Assembly (NCBI GenBank): GCA_018814305.1
Contig: JAHJAA010000020.1
Span: 86,140 to 150,139 of the forward strand
Direction of reading: 5' to 3'
Length of the DNA: 64,000 nt
Source of the DNA: Pseudomonadota bacterium
GTDB taxonomy: Bacteria; Desulfobacterota; Desulfobulbia; Desulfobulbales; JAGXFP01
A program made the position numbers and the translations under genes. This document shows positions 35,976-44,533 of the stretch, in pieces. Under the pieces are notes generated by a model that searched no databases, was not told the origin of the DNA, and saw only the letters and a list, made by a program, of their open reading frames with translations. How positions within the stretch are numbered: the stretch's first letter is position 1; each line of letters opens with the position of its first letter.

Positions 35976-37226
35976 ATGGTCTTTGCCCTGGTAGACTGCA
36001 ACAACTTCTACGCCTCATGCGAACGGGTCTTTGACCCGAAACTGATCGGCCGGCCGGTGGTGGTCCTCTCCAACAATGACGGTTGCGTCATTGCCCGTTC
36101 CGCCGAAGCCAAGGCCATCGGGATCGGCATGGGGACCCCGCTGTTCAAGTGCATGGCGTTGATCCGAAAACACCGGGTGGCAATATTTTCCTCAAACTAT
36201 GCCCTTTACGGCGATATGTCGCACCGGGTGATGACCATTCTCAACCTGCTTGAACCCGAGGTTGAGGTATACTCCATCGACGAGGCCTTTATCCGCTTGC
36301 CGGCCAGCCGACCGGGGAGACTCGAAGCCTATGGCCAGACACTCCGGGAAACCATCCGCAGCCGGACCGGATTACCGGTATCCATCGGCTTCGGCACCAC
36401 CAAGACCCTGGCCAAACTTGCCAACCGTCAAGCCAAAAAAACCCCAACCGGGGTCTGCGACCTCACCGCCATCAGCGATCTTCCGACCTTTCTGGCCACT
36501 ATCCCGGTGGATAACATCTGGGGGATCGGTCGACGCTTGGCAGCAAAGCTCCGTCTGCGCGGCATCACCACCGCCAGAGATCTAAGTCAGACCGACGACA
36601 GCTTTCTCCGCCGGCTCCTCACGGTGACCGGCCTCCGGACCGCCACCGAACTCAGGGGTATTCCCTGCCTTGAAATGGAGCTCGTCCTGACCCGCAATCA
36701 GACCATCGTCACCTCCCGTTCCTTCGGCCATCCCGTTACCACTCTGACCGAACTCACCGAGGCCGTGGCCACCTACGTGACCATGGCCGCAGAAAAATTG
36801 CGCCGCCAACATTTACTCGCCGCCTGCCTCCAGATCTTCATTACCACCAATCCCTTTGCCGAGCATCAACCCTATCACGCCGGCAATCGGCTAATCCGGC
36901 TGACAGCGCCAACCGATCATACCGGAGAATTGATCAAGGCCGCCATCCGGTGCCTGCCCGAACTCTTCCAACCCGGCTGCAGTTACAAAAAAGCCGGGAT
37001 CATGCTAAGCGACCTGACCGACCGGTCTTGCCGCCAGACCTCTCTCTTCACCACGCCCCCCAACGCCAGGTTAATGCCCGCCCTGGACCAAATTAACCGC
37101 CGCCTGGGGCAAAACACTATTCAATACGGGGTGGCCGGCCTTGATAAAGAGTGGCGCAACCGTCGGCTCCACCAGTCCCCGTCCTACACCACCCGTTGGT
37201 CCGATCTGCCCCGAGCCATGGCCTGA
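35976..37226 (+). CDS. umuC: DNA polymerase V catalytic subunit UmuC
   Basis: Y-family translesion polymerase, 416 aa. Motifs: FALVDCNNFYASCERVF with the first catalytic Asp, SIDEAF with the Asp/Glu pair, the helix-hairpin-helix region (PVDNIWGIGRRLAAKL) and the UmuC-type C-terminal region (GIMLSDLTDRS, RPLG-like RRLGQNTIQYG). The start at 35976 has AAGGA upstream and matches family N-termini; a frame extending back to 35925 overlaps the WYL-UmuD gene. Expected to act with two UmuD' units and RecA; here UmuD' would come from the fusion protein. Confidence 0.93.
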   Translation: MVFALVDCNNFYASCERVFDPKLIGRPVVVLSNNDGCVIARSAEAKAIGIGMGTPLFKCMALIRKHRVAIFSSNYALYGDMSHRVMTILNLLEPEVEVYSIDEAFIRLPASRPGRLEAYGQTLRETIRSRTGLPVSIGFGTTKTLAKLANRQAKKTPTGVCDLTAISDLPTFLATIPVDNIWGIGRRLAAKLRLRGITTARDLSQTDDSFLRRLLTVTGLRTATELRGIPCLEMELVLTRNQTIVTSRSFGHPVTTLTELTEAVATYVTMAAEKLRRQHLLAACLQIFITTNPFAEHQPYHAGNRLIRLTAPTDHTGELIKAAIRCLPELFQPGCSYKKAGIMLSDLTDRSCRQTSLFTTPPNARLMPALDQINRRLGQNTIQYGVAGLDKEWRNRRLHQSPSYTTRWSDLPRAMA

Positions 37227-37320
37227 AACACAACGTCCGGAATAGTACAAACCTTCTTCCTGCATTAAGATCCCTCTTTTCCCTGATTCCCAGACAGCAC
37301 CGGCTGAATGGCACAAATTA

Positions 37321-37379
37321 AAATGCCCCAGGTTTCGGCCCTATTCCCATCTGGGGAGGACCATAACCGTGGGGCATTT
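37321..37379. terminator. Nested, mutually exclusive hairpins between convergent genes
   Basis: AAATGCCCCA (37321-37330) pairs with TGGGGCATTT (37370-37379), while CCCCAG starting at 37327 can pair instead with CTGGGG near 37351. The block lies between umuC and the convergent chemoreceptor gene, so a bidirectional terminator is the simplest reading, although no clean T-run follows. Confidence 0.4.
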
Positions 37380-37455
37380 AACTCAAGGGCACTGAGGACC
37401 CTCTCAAGGATCACGGAAATCTTTCACCCCATGCTCCTCTCAGGAAAAAACTGAA

Positions 37456-38964
37456 TTACTTCCGGCCTCCTTCGATAAGTCGCTCAATGGCTTCAATATT
37501 TTCTCGGAGAAGCACAACCTGATCAGCCAAGGCATTGGCAGAGGAGGCATTCTGGTCCGAGGTGGCCGCGAGATGCTGGGTCGAGCGATCCATTTCCTGA
37601 GCGGCCTTGCTGATTTGACTGATTCCTGTAGCCTGCTCATGGGATGATCGGGAAATCTCATCGACCAGGGAATTGATCCTGATGGAGCTTTCATCGACCT
37701 CGGCCAAACCGCCGGCAACAGAACTGACCCGATCCAAACCCTCATTGACATTGGCAATGGCCTGGGCCACCAAGTCATTGGTTCTCTGGGCCGCCTCAGC
37801 GGTATTCCGGGCCAGACTTCGGACCTCGTCAGCCACCACAGCAAAACCGGCACCGGCCTCGCCAGCCCGGGCCGCCTCGACCGCCGCATTTAAGGCGAGC
37901 AGGTTCGTTTGAAAGGCGATACTTTCAATATCCTTAATGATATTGGCGATCTTATCGCTATCGCTCTTGATTTTCTGCATACTGCCCTGCATCTCAACCA
38001 TGGCGCTATTGGCCTTTTGGGCGGTTTCGGTATTCCGTCGCACGACCCCGGAGGCCTCCTGGGCCGATTCATCGTTCTGATGGATCATTGAGGTGATCTG
38101 CTCTAGGGAGGCACTGGTTTCTTCCAGGGAGGCGGCGATATCCCCAGACATATCCGCCAGGGCCTGGGAGGACACAGAAGATTGCTCCGACTCCTCGGTA
38201 ATCCTTTCCGCCGAACGATTTAACTCGGCAACAATAGTCAGAACCGACCGACTGAGATAACGCATAAAGAGCAGAGAACCGACGATCAAAACCAACAATG
38301 ATACCAAGCCCCCTGCGGTGTAGAGCAAAACAATCCGGTCGGTCTCGGCAATGACCTCTTCCCTCAGGATGTTCAAGGCCTCCCGGATCACCTCAATCTC
38401 GTCCTTGCTGGTAACCATCATCCCCGCATAATGATCCATATACTCTTCTTCAAAGATGTCTCCGGCCTCCTCAACAGCATCTTCCTCCAAGGCCGGAAGA
38501 ATGCGCTCAAGAATCATTTTTGACATCTCTGTCCATTGCTGATCAATACTATCCAGCAACCCCAGGATCTTTTCACAATGTTCTCTGTTGTGGCAGGATT
38601 GACACGTGAACTCTCGGGATTTCCCTTGGTAGGTATCACCGAGGATAACAATCAACTCCCGATTGCGGGCGACATTCTCGGCAAGTCTTTCCCGCCGCTC
38701 TTCTTCGTTATCCCACACCGCCGAATAAACCAGGGTGTTAGTTAAATTGAGGTTTGCCCGCAAGCGGGCCAGGATGTCGACATATTCATTTTTTAACTCT
38801 ATCCCATGATAGGCATGCCCACCGATTCGAACCTTGTTGATGATGCCCCGGCTGAACACCAAACCGAAAATCACCGTGCAGAAAAAAATTGCCAGGAAAA
38901 TAATAAGCTGCTTTTGCATCCCTAAATTACTGAAGACCTTCAATCGCCGTCTGCCTGCTCGCAT
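37456..38964 (-). CDS. Methyl-accepting chemotaxis protein with c-type haem motif in its sensor domain
   Basis: 502 aa chemoreceptor. Membrane helix 1 at about 18-40, a periplasmic sensor to about 235, helix 2 at about 238-260, then the cytoplasmic signalling domain with the hairpin tip [20 protein letters not shown] and adaptation regions. The sensor contains CQSCH (Cys121, Cys124, His125), a covalent haem-binding motif, next to further Cys and His residues (NREHCEK). Haem-c chemoreceptors are known in Geobacter. It may report redox state, oxygen or NO to the flagellar or another Che pathway. The start at 38964 has GGAG upstream; a GTG four codons earlier is less likely. Confidence 0.9.
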   Translation of the reverse strand: MRAGRRRLKVFSNLGMQKQLIIFLAIFFCTVIFGLVFSRGIINKVRIGGHAYHGIELKNEYVDILARLRANLNLTNTLVYSAVWDNEEERRERLAENVARNRELIVILGDTYQGKSREFTCQSCHNREHCEKILGLLDSIDQQWTEMSKMILERILPALEEDAVEEAGDIFEEEYMDHYAGMMVTSKDEIEVIREALNILREEVIAETDRIVLLYTAGGLVSLLVLIVGSLLFMRYLSRSVLTIVAELNRSAERITEESEQSSVSSQALADMSGDIAASLEETSASLEQITSMIHQNDESAQEASGVVRRNTETAQKANSAMVEMQGSMQKIKSDSDKIANIIKDIESIAFQTNLLALNAAVEAARAGEAGAGFAVVADEVRSLARNTAEAAQRTNDLVAQAIANVNEGLDRVSSVAGGLAEVDESSIRINSLVDEISRSSHEQATGISQISKAAQEMDRSTQHLAATSDQNASSANALADQVVLLRENIEAIERLIEGGRK

Positions 38965-39354
38965 TCTTTTCTCCACTCTTGCCGGGGATAAATCCGCCTT
39001 GATCGTGACGATGGAAAAATCTAAAATTGAAAAAAATCGTCTGTATTCATTACCCTATCAGAACACTAAAAGTCCGGTCAAACCGAAATCACAAATAAAA
39101 AAAAATGGGAAATTTAAAACTAATTTTGACATGGAGCTAACACTTCGAATCTCCAGACAAAATCACCAAAAAGCCCTCATTACCCCCCCGCGACAAAACC
39201 AGCAAACCATTGAAATTAAAGCGAAATTACCAAAAGCCATTCAGTCTATATTCCCTTGACTTTTCTTTGGCCAATGGTGAGTATTAAAGTATCAAAGTTA
39301 GTTCACAAATTGAAATTGCGGGATGAAATTAAGAAGAGTCTGACAGGTGAATTT
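38965..39354. other. AT-rich intergenic interval
   Basis: About 390 bp with long A-runs between divergent genes. It should hold the chemoreceptor promoter on the minus strand. An open frame running antisense through the chemoreceptor 5' end into this interval is Lys/Asn-rich because of the A-runs and is not a credible gene. Confidence 0.5.
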
Positions 39355-39528
39355 ATGGAAAAGTGGCAGCTCGCAGGAATCATCTCCTCTAATCGACGAA
39401 CAAAACTCATTCTCCCCAAGGAGAACCTTAGAGCGCCTGCCGACCAGTCTCCGGCACCGTTGAAGAGATTTATGAATATTCTTAAGGACTCTTTTGAAAA
39501 ACTGGGGCAGAGGGGGGATCATTCATAG
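39355..39528 (+). CDS. Small protein upstream of the aminoacyl-tRNA-protein transferase
   Basis: 57 aa basic protein (EKWQLAGIISSNRRTKLILPKENLRAP). The ATG has AGGTGA six bases upstream, which supports translation. No domain recognised. Its TAG stop overlaps an in-frame ATA of the next gene (ATAG), so it might be translationally coupled to it. Confidence 0.45.
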   Translation: MEKWQLAGIISSNRRTKLILPKENLRAPADQSPAPLKRFMNILKDSFEKLGQRGDHS

Positions 39529-39584
39529 CAGCTACCCCCACCATCCCCCACGAACTTGATCGATACTTCACCGACCTTCCGGCA

Positions 39585-40244
39585 GTGTGTCCTTACGGTC
39601 TCCAGCCTCCGGCCCGTTACCGCATGGCCCGATTCCAGACCATTCCCGCCGACATCATGCACCTTTTACTCCAAGCCGGGTACCGTCGGCATGGGGATAT
39701 CTGCTACGCCATGCGTTGTCCGACCTGCCGGATGTGCCAACCAATCCGTCTTGATCCACGGACCTTTATTCCCAACCGCTCCCAAAAAAGAACGCTACGC
39801 GGGAACAATGACCTGACCATCAGCCAGGGGCCCGTCCAGGCAACTCAAGAAAAACTCAATCTTCTCAAAAAATTTTTTGATCTCCGTTATCCTGGACGTG
39901 ACAATACCTGTGATCAGTATTACCAAAATTTTTTTAATAGCCGATCCGGATTCACCCGAGAAATTCTCTTGCACGACAACGCCCTACTCCTCGGAGTCGC
40001 AATCGTCGATCTGGTGGCTGAAACCTTCCTGAACGCAGTCTATTTTTTCTTTGATCCCGAAGCACATCGAAGAAGCCCGGGGACTTTCAATATCCTTAAC
40101 CTTCTGTCGCTTTGCAGCGAACAGGGAATCCATGAGTTTTACCTGGGCTATTGGCTCAAAGAAGTCAGGTCCATGAGCTACAAAGCGAACTTCCGTCCCC
40201 ATGAACTGCTTACAGGAGATACCTGGTTTCGCCAGGGAACCTGA
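39585..40244 (+). CDS. bpt: N-end-rule aminoacyl-tRNA-protein transferase (Bpt/ATE1-like)
   Basis: Transfers an amino acid (Leu or Arg in the family) from tRNA to acidic or basic protein N-termini, marking them for ClpS/ClpAP degradation. Family features: CPYGLQ near the N-terminus, GYRRHGDICYAMRCPTCRMCQPIRL with clustered Cys, the SQKRTLRGNNDL block and the C-terminal EFYLGYWLKEVRSMSYKANFRPHE. The GTG at 39585 puts CPY at residue 2, whereas relatives have about 20 residues before it. In-frame sequence upstream (PTIPHELDRYFTDLPAV) fits that missing segment; the only upstream start candidate is an ATA at 39525 behind AGGGGGG. Confidence 0.85.
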   Translation: MCPYGLQPPARYRMARFQTIPADIMHLLLQAGYRRHGDICYAMRCPTCRMCQPIRLDPRTFIPNRSQKRTLRGNNDLTISQGPVQATQEKLNLLKKFFDLRYPGRDNTCDQYYQNFFNSRSGFTREILLHDNALLLGVAIVDLVAETFLNAVYFFFDPEAHRRSPGTFNILNLLSLCSEQGIHEFYLGYWLKEVRSMSYKANFRPHELLTGDTWFRQGT

Positions 40245-40474
40245 CATTACAGCCAATTCCAGGCTCGGGCCTCCTCTACATTGAGGCAGCCCCAGACAAC
40301 CTTTTTCTGCCCGACTTTCGCATGGCTCCCTGCCCACCAGTAAAAATTAAAGTGCGACTAAACAGTGGACCCGAAATCCTTGCTTCACCCCACTACGAAC
40401 GTTATCCTATACCAAAATCAGATAATCACTTCAACCAGGGAGCCCTTCGACCATGGCACCAGAAAACAACCTAA
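40241..40474 (+). CDS. Possible small gene after bpt (CTG start)
   Basis: A 77-codon frame beginning with CTG at 40241, overlapping the bpt stop, with AGGGA just upstream, and ending TAA at 40474. The product (GSGLLYIEAAPDNLFLPDF, ASPHYERYPIPKSDNH) has codon use like its neighbours and no simple repeats. An ATG at 40323 would give a shorter protein. No family recognised; it could also be decayed sequence. Confidence 0.35.
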   Translation: MTLQPIPGSGLLYIEAAPDNLFLPDFRMAPCPPVKIKVRLNSGPEILASPHYERYPIPKSDNHFNQGALRPWHQKTT

Positions 40475-40539
40475 ATCCCGAACAAAACGAGGGAACGATC
40501 CCTCATTTCAGAGTTGACACGACATAAGGGATATTGTGA

Positions 40540-41040
40540 TCAATTGGGTTTCGTCGAGAGCCCCCCATCTTCCACAGGAGGCAAAGGCGGGACAATGATT
40601 CCTGCAGCCTTACCCAGGGTACGAACCAGATGAAGAAAATTACTCGGCAGAGGGAGTTCCCTCTCCTCAAGCAGAATAGAACGATCCCTGGCCCTTTGCA
40701 AGACAGGCAGGCCCTCGACCCCTTCCTGATAATCACAGAGCGCCTGAATTCGCAAGGCATCGGTCAGGGCGATCCGAAAATCAGCAAAATCACTCCCGAT
40801 TCGATCTAACTCCGCCTGGATTTGGTCCTGATGCTCCAAAACAAATCCGGCAAAGGGTTCTCCCGGATTGATTGTGCCGAATAACTCATTCACCACCGCC
40901 CCGGTCAACATATTACAAAAAGGACGCCCCGCCCCCCCGTATTTACCCAGCAAATCAGCCTGCAGCTTTCGAAAAAACAACATCTTAACAATCTCTACGG
41001 ACTCCCTAAGTATCGGGATCAATTTACTGTCCACCTCCAT
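40540..41040 (-). CDS. Conserved-looking protein of unknown function
   Basis: 166 aa soluble protein, rich in helices, with no signal or membrane segment. Recognisable stretches such as GAGRPFCNMLTGAVVNELFG and FADFRIALTDALRIQALCDYQEG do not match a domain I know. The start at 41040 is preceded by GGAGG; ATGs at 41079 and 41055 are also in frame. It is divergent from the MetF-like gene. Confidence 0.6.
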   Translation of the reverse strand: MEVDSKLIPILRESVEIVKMLFFRKLQADLLGKYGGAGRPFCNMLTGAVVNELFGTINPGEPFAGFVLEHQDQIQAELDRIGSDFADFRIALTDALRIQALCDYQEGVEGLPVLQRARDRSILLEERELPLPSNFLHLVRTLGKAAGIIVPPLPPVEDGGLSTKPN

Positions 41041-41416
41041 CTCATCTCCTCCCATCGCCCTGTCCACCCCAAAAAACACCCATTAAAAACACTCTTGCTT
41101 CCCGCCCCCACCAACATAAAATCCAACTCACATCTTACCAACCTGTTCATGGTACATTCGGGAGCCAGACTGCCAATGGCAGTTATACCCGTCCCCAGGA
41201 CCTAAGCCATTTTTTAGGCGCCACCTCTCTTTCTGTGACAATTATCATGAACGCCCTTATAGTATGATCTCACCGCGCCGTAAATTGATCGAACCGCCTC
41301 TCCTTGGTGAAAGCCAAGGCATGAGAAGGAAAGTCCTTTTACCTCGCCTCTGCAGATAGAAACTTGATAGAAAATATATCAACCCGCCGCAAGAAAAAAA
41401 ACCGGGTAGGATAGTA
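41041..41416. other. Intergenic region and possible structured leader of the MetF-like gene
   Basis: About 375 bp between divergent genes. Two short hairpins lie in the 3' part: CCTTGG-TGAAAG-CCAAGG at 41304-41321 and AAGGA-AAG-TCCTT shortly after, and an ACTGCC/GGCAGT pair lies near 41170. They suggest a structured mRNA leader for the downstream gene, but I could match it to no known riboswitch. A ribosome-binding site AGGA precedes the ATG at 41417. Confidence 0.35.
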
Positions 41417-42949
41417 ATGAAAGACCCTTGCCTCACTCCGTTTCGCCAAGACCTCACCGCCCAGGACTCCTTCACCCTCACCTTTGAGCTGGTGCCCAGC
41501 CGAGGAGGGCGAAGCACTTCCTTTGACCGAGCCCTGGATTTTGCCCGGAAGGCCGCCGCCGATGGTCGAATCCAAGCTGTAAGTATCACCGAAAATGCGG
41601 GGGGACACCCGGCCCTTTCCCCTGAGGTCATGGGGCTAGAAATCCGGAAAACCGGGCTAGAAGTAATAATTCATCTCTCCTGCAAAGACAAAAACAGGAA
41701 TCAGTTGGAGAGTCTTCTCTTTGCTTGGGATCGTCATCAGCTTAACAACCTGCTGGTGATTACCGGCGATTACCCGCAACAAGGATACCGGGGCCATGCC
41801 AAACCGGTCTTTGATCTCGACTCAGTCCAAACCTTGAATCTAATCAGCCGACTTAACTGTGAGGAGGGGCAAGACCGCCGTAATCCCGCGATGAAAAATG
41901 TCCAACCCACCTCCTTCTGTAAGGGGGTGGCGGTTTCGCCATTCAAAACCAGTGAAGCCGAACTGCTCATGCAGTACGGCAAACTCCATCGAAAGATCAA
42001 TGCCGGAGCCCAATTCATCATCACTCAAGTGGGTTATGACGCCCGCAAATTTCATGAACTCATCCAGTACATGAAACAACACGAGCTCAACCTGCCACTC
42101 CTGGGGAATGTTTTCATTCCATCACCCAGAGTCGCTCAACTGATGATTGACGGCACTATCCCCGGAATTATCATCCCGCCGATTCTCCGGGATCAATGGC
42201 TTATGGAGTTAAAAAAACCGGATCGGGGGCGACGGGACGCCCTCAGCCGGGGAGCTGGGCTCCTGGCAATCCTCAAAGGACTCGGATATGCAGGAGCTCA
42301 CATTGGTGGGCCGGGAATAAAATTCGAGGAGTTGGACTTCATCCTGACCGAAGCGGAGCGAATGTCCACTCAATGGCAAGAGAGGCTTACTGATTTCAAG
42401 TCCTGGCCCGATGACGCCTTTTTCTATTACGAGAAAGACCCAGACTCAGAACTCAACACACCCCAGCCATCCCCTCGGACCTCTGGTTCGGCCATGAAAT
42501 CCTTTCAGTTTGCCGACTGGTTTCATCGGGTATTTTTCTCCCCGAAAGGGACCTTGTACAATCCGACCCGCAGGGTTGCCCTTTACCTGGACGATAGTTC
42601 CTGGGCCAATACAGTCGCAACCCTTGAACACCTGATTAAACTTCCACTCTTCGGGTGCCGAAACTGTGGCGACTGCACCTTGGCTGAGCTTGGATATCGC
42701 TGCCCCCAGCAGGGCTGTGCAAAATACCTCCTCAACGGCCCCTGCGGTGGCAGCCGCGATGGCTGGTGCGAAGTGTATCCCGGCAAAAAAAAATGTTTTT
42801 ACCTGACCGTCTACGATCAATTCGTCCGGACCGGGAAGGGTACCGAGATTACCAAAGGCTTCATTCCCCCCCGGGACTGGTCCCTTAACAAGACCTCGTC
42901 ATGGTTGAACTTCTTTGCCAACCGTGATCACCATAATAACCTGAAATAG
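41417..42949 (+). CDS. Methylenetetrahydrofolate reductase fused to a MetV-like iron-sulfur domain
   Basis: 510 aa. Residues about 15-300 form a MetF-type TIM barrel (FTLTFELVPSRGG, VSITENAGGHP, NNLLVITGDYPQQGY, INAGAQFIITQVGYD, PLLGNVFIPSPRVAQ), which reduces methylene-THF to methyl-THF. Residues about 345-500 are the MetV-like C-terminal domain with a Cys cluster (CRNCGDCTLAE, CPQQGCAKYLLNGPCGGS, WCEV). In acetogens MetF and MetV are separate subunits; here they are one chain. A stand-alone MetV is encoded at 46982. It probably feeds methyl groups to methionine or the Wood-Ljungdahl route, using reduced ferredoxin or an Hdr-type partner (inference). Confidence 0.87.
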   Translation: MKDPCLTPFRQDLTAQDSFTLTFELVPSRGGRSTSFDRALDFARKAAADGRIQAVSITENAGGHPALSPEVMGLEIRKTGLEVIIHLSCKDKNRNQLESLLFAWDRHQLNNLLVITGDYPQQGYRGHAKPVFDLDSVQTLNLISRLNCEEGQDRRNPAMKNVQPTSFCKGVAVSPFKTSEAELLMQYGKLHRKINAGAQFIITQVGYDARKFHELIQYMKQHELNLPLLGNVFIPSPRVAQLMIDGTIPGIIIPPILRDQWLMELKKPDRGRRDALSRGAGLLAILKGLGYAGAHIGGPGIKFEELDFILTEAERMSTQWQERLTDFKSWPDDAFFYYEKDPDSELNTPQPSPRTSGSAMKSFQFADWFHRVFFSPKGTLYNPTRRVALYLDDSSWANTVATLEHLIKLPLFGCRNCGDCTLAELGYRCPQQGCAKYLLNGPCGGSRDGWCEVYPGKKKCFYLTVYDQFVRTGKGTEITKGFIPPRDWSLNKTSSWLNFFANRDHHNNLK

Positions 42950-43015
42950 CCCTCTGGCCCTAGCACCCCTCTAACCTTACGTTTTGGTGATGTTTTTGTT
43001 CGCTAAAAAAAATAT

Positions 43016-43043
43016 TTGCCCCGCCTGGAAAAAGGGGTATCAT
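43016..43043 (+). promoter_or_regulatory. Candidate purF promoter
   Basis: TTGCCC at 43016-43021, 16 bp spacer, TATCAT at 43038-43043, ending 68 bases before the purF ATG. No PurR-like palindrome was noticed. Confidence 0.4.
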
Positions 43044-43111
43044 GCTCTCTTTTTTCAAATGATCGACGCTATCAGCCTGCTCCGGCACTAAAATATCCAG
43101 AGGAATGTAAA

Positions 43112-44533
43112 ATGCACCAGTTCCACAACACCTCCCCGGACCGCCCCCGTGAAGAATGCGGGGTCTGCGGCATATTCGGGCACCAGGACGCTGCCAAACT
43201 CACCTACTTCGGGCTTTACGCCCTCCAGCATCGCGGTCAGGAAAGTGCCGGCATTGTCACCAGTGACGGCATCCAAATCCATCAACATCGTGGCATGGGC
43301 CTGGTCCATGAGGTTTTCAGTGAAGAAACCCTCCAATCCTTGAACGGTCACGCCGCCATCGGCCATGTCCGCTACTCAACCACCGGGGAATCCAATATTG
43401 TCAACGCCCAACCGTTTACCGCGGTCCACCAGGGCTGTACGCTCTCTGTCGCTCATAATGGCAACCTGGTCAACATCCGCTCCCTCCGGGATGAACTAGA
43501 AAAGAGGGGTTCAATCTTCCAATCAACCATGGACAGCGAGGTGGTGGTTCATCTCCTGGCCAAATCTTCACTGGGAAAAGGTTTCGAAGAGGCCCTCAAA
43601 GAAACGATGCGCCAGATCAAGGGCGCCTATTCCATGCTTTTGATGACCGAAACAAAATTAATCGCCGTCCGCGACCCCCAGGGCTTTCGCCCCCTCTGCC
43701 TGGGCAAACTCAATAACGGAGGCCACATTGTGGCCTCGGAGACCTGTGCCCTGGATCTAGTTGAGGCCACCTACATCCGGGATATCGAACCCGGTGAAAT
43801 ATTGATCATCGACTCCGGCGGCATTCAATCGATCAAGCCAGAAAAACCGGAAAAACCGAGCCTCTGCATTTTTGAGCATGTCTACTTCGCCCGCCCCGAC
43901 AGTGATATCTTCGGGTTCAATGTGTATCAGAGTCGTAAACGGATGGGCAACATCCTGGCCCGGGAGGCCAAAATCGATGCCGATCTGGTGATGCCCTTTC
44001 CCGACTCGGGCAATTACGCCGCCATCGGCTACTCCCAGGAATCCGGCATTCCCCTTGAAATGGGGGTTATCCGTAATCATTATGTGGGCAGAACCTTTAT
44101 CCAGCCCACCCAGTCCATGCGGGACTTCTCGGTCCGGATCAAATTAAACCCGGTCCGTTCCTTTCTGGAAGGCAAACGGGTGATTGTCATTGAAGACTCA
44201 ATCATCCGCGGCACCACCGGGAAAAGCCGAGTTAAATCATTACGCGAAGTGGGGGTCAAGGAGATCCATATGATGATCAGCTGCCCTCCAACCCGCTTTC
44301 CCTGTTACTACGGGATCGATTTCCCCTCCGGCGGAGAACTGATCGCCAATGCCAAGACGGTTGATGAGATCAGGGATTACCTTGAACTGGATACCCTCCA
44401 ATATCTGAGCATCGAAGGATTGGTCGAGGCGACCGGCTATCCCGCCGACCGCTTCTGCCTAGCCTGTTTTAATGGTGAATACCCCGTCCAACCTGATCGG
44501 GAATTCCACAAGTTGGCCCTGGGCGGGAAATGA
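43112..44533 (+). CDS. purF: Amidophosphoribosyltransferase
   Basis: First committed enzyme of de novo purine synthesis: makes phosphoribosylamine from PRPP and glutamine. 473 aa with a short propeptide before the catalytic N-terminal Cys (REE|CGVCGIFGH), the glutaminase domain (GHVRYSTTGESN, HNGNLVN), the PRTase PRPP loop VIVIEDSIIRGTTG, and the Cys residues of the structural [4Fe-4S] cluster (ISCPPTRFPCYYG and FCLACFNGEYP), as in the Bacillus-type enzyme. The ATG at 43112 follows AGAGGA at proper spacing. Overlaps the next gene by four bases. Confidence 0.96.
   Translation: MHQFHNTSPDRPREECGVCGIFGHQDAAKLTYFGLYALQHRGQESAGIVTSDGIQIHQHRGMGLVHEVFSEETLQSLNGHAAIGHVRYSTTGESNIVNAQPFTAVHQGCTLSVAHNGNLVNIRSLRDELEKRGSIFQSTMDSEVVVHLLAKSSLGKGFEEALKETMRQIKGAYSMLLMTETKLIAVRDPQGFRPLCLGKLNNGGHIVASETCALDLVEATYIRDIEPGEILIIDSGGIQSIKPEKPEKPSLCIFEHVYFARPDSDIFGFNVYQSRKRMGNILAREAKIDADLVMPFPDSGNYAAIGYSQESGIPLEMGVIRNHYVGRTFIQPTQSMRDFSVRIKLNPVRSFLEGKRVIVIEDSIIRGTTGKSRVKSLREVGVKEIHMMISCPPTRFPCYYGIDFPSGGELIANAKTVDEIRDYLELDTLQYLSIEGLVEATGYPADRFCLACFNGEYPVQPDREFHKLALGGK

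Noticed and set aside
38834..39259. 141-codon plus-strand frame rich in Lys and Asn
   Set aside because: Partly antisense to the chemoreceptor and otherwise built from A-runs; no ribosome-binding site.
41290..41416. Possible riboswitch before the MetF-like gene
   Set aside because: Hairpins are present, but none of the SAM, tetrahydrofolate, cobalamin or cyclic-di-GMP core motifs could be found by eye.
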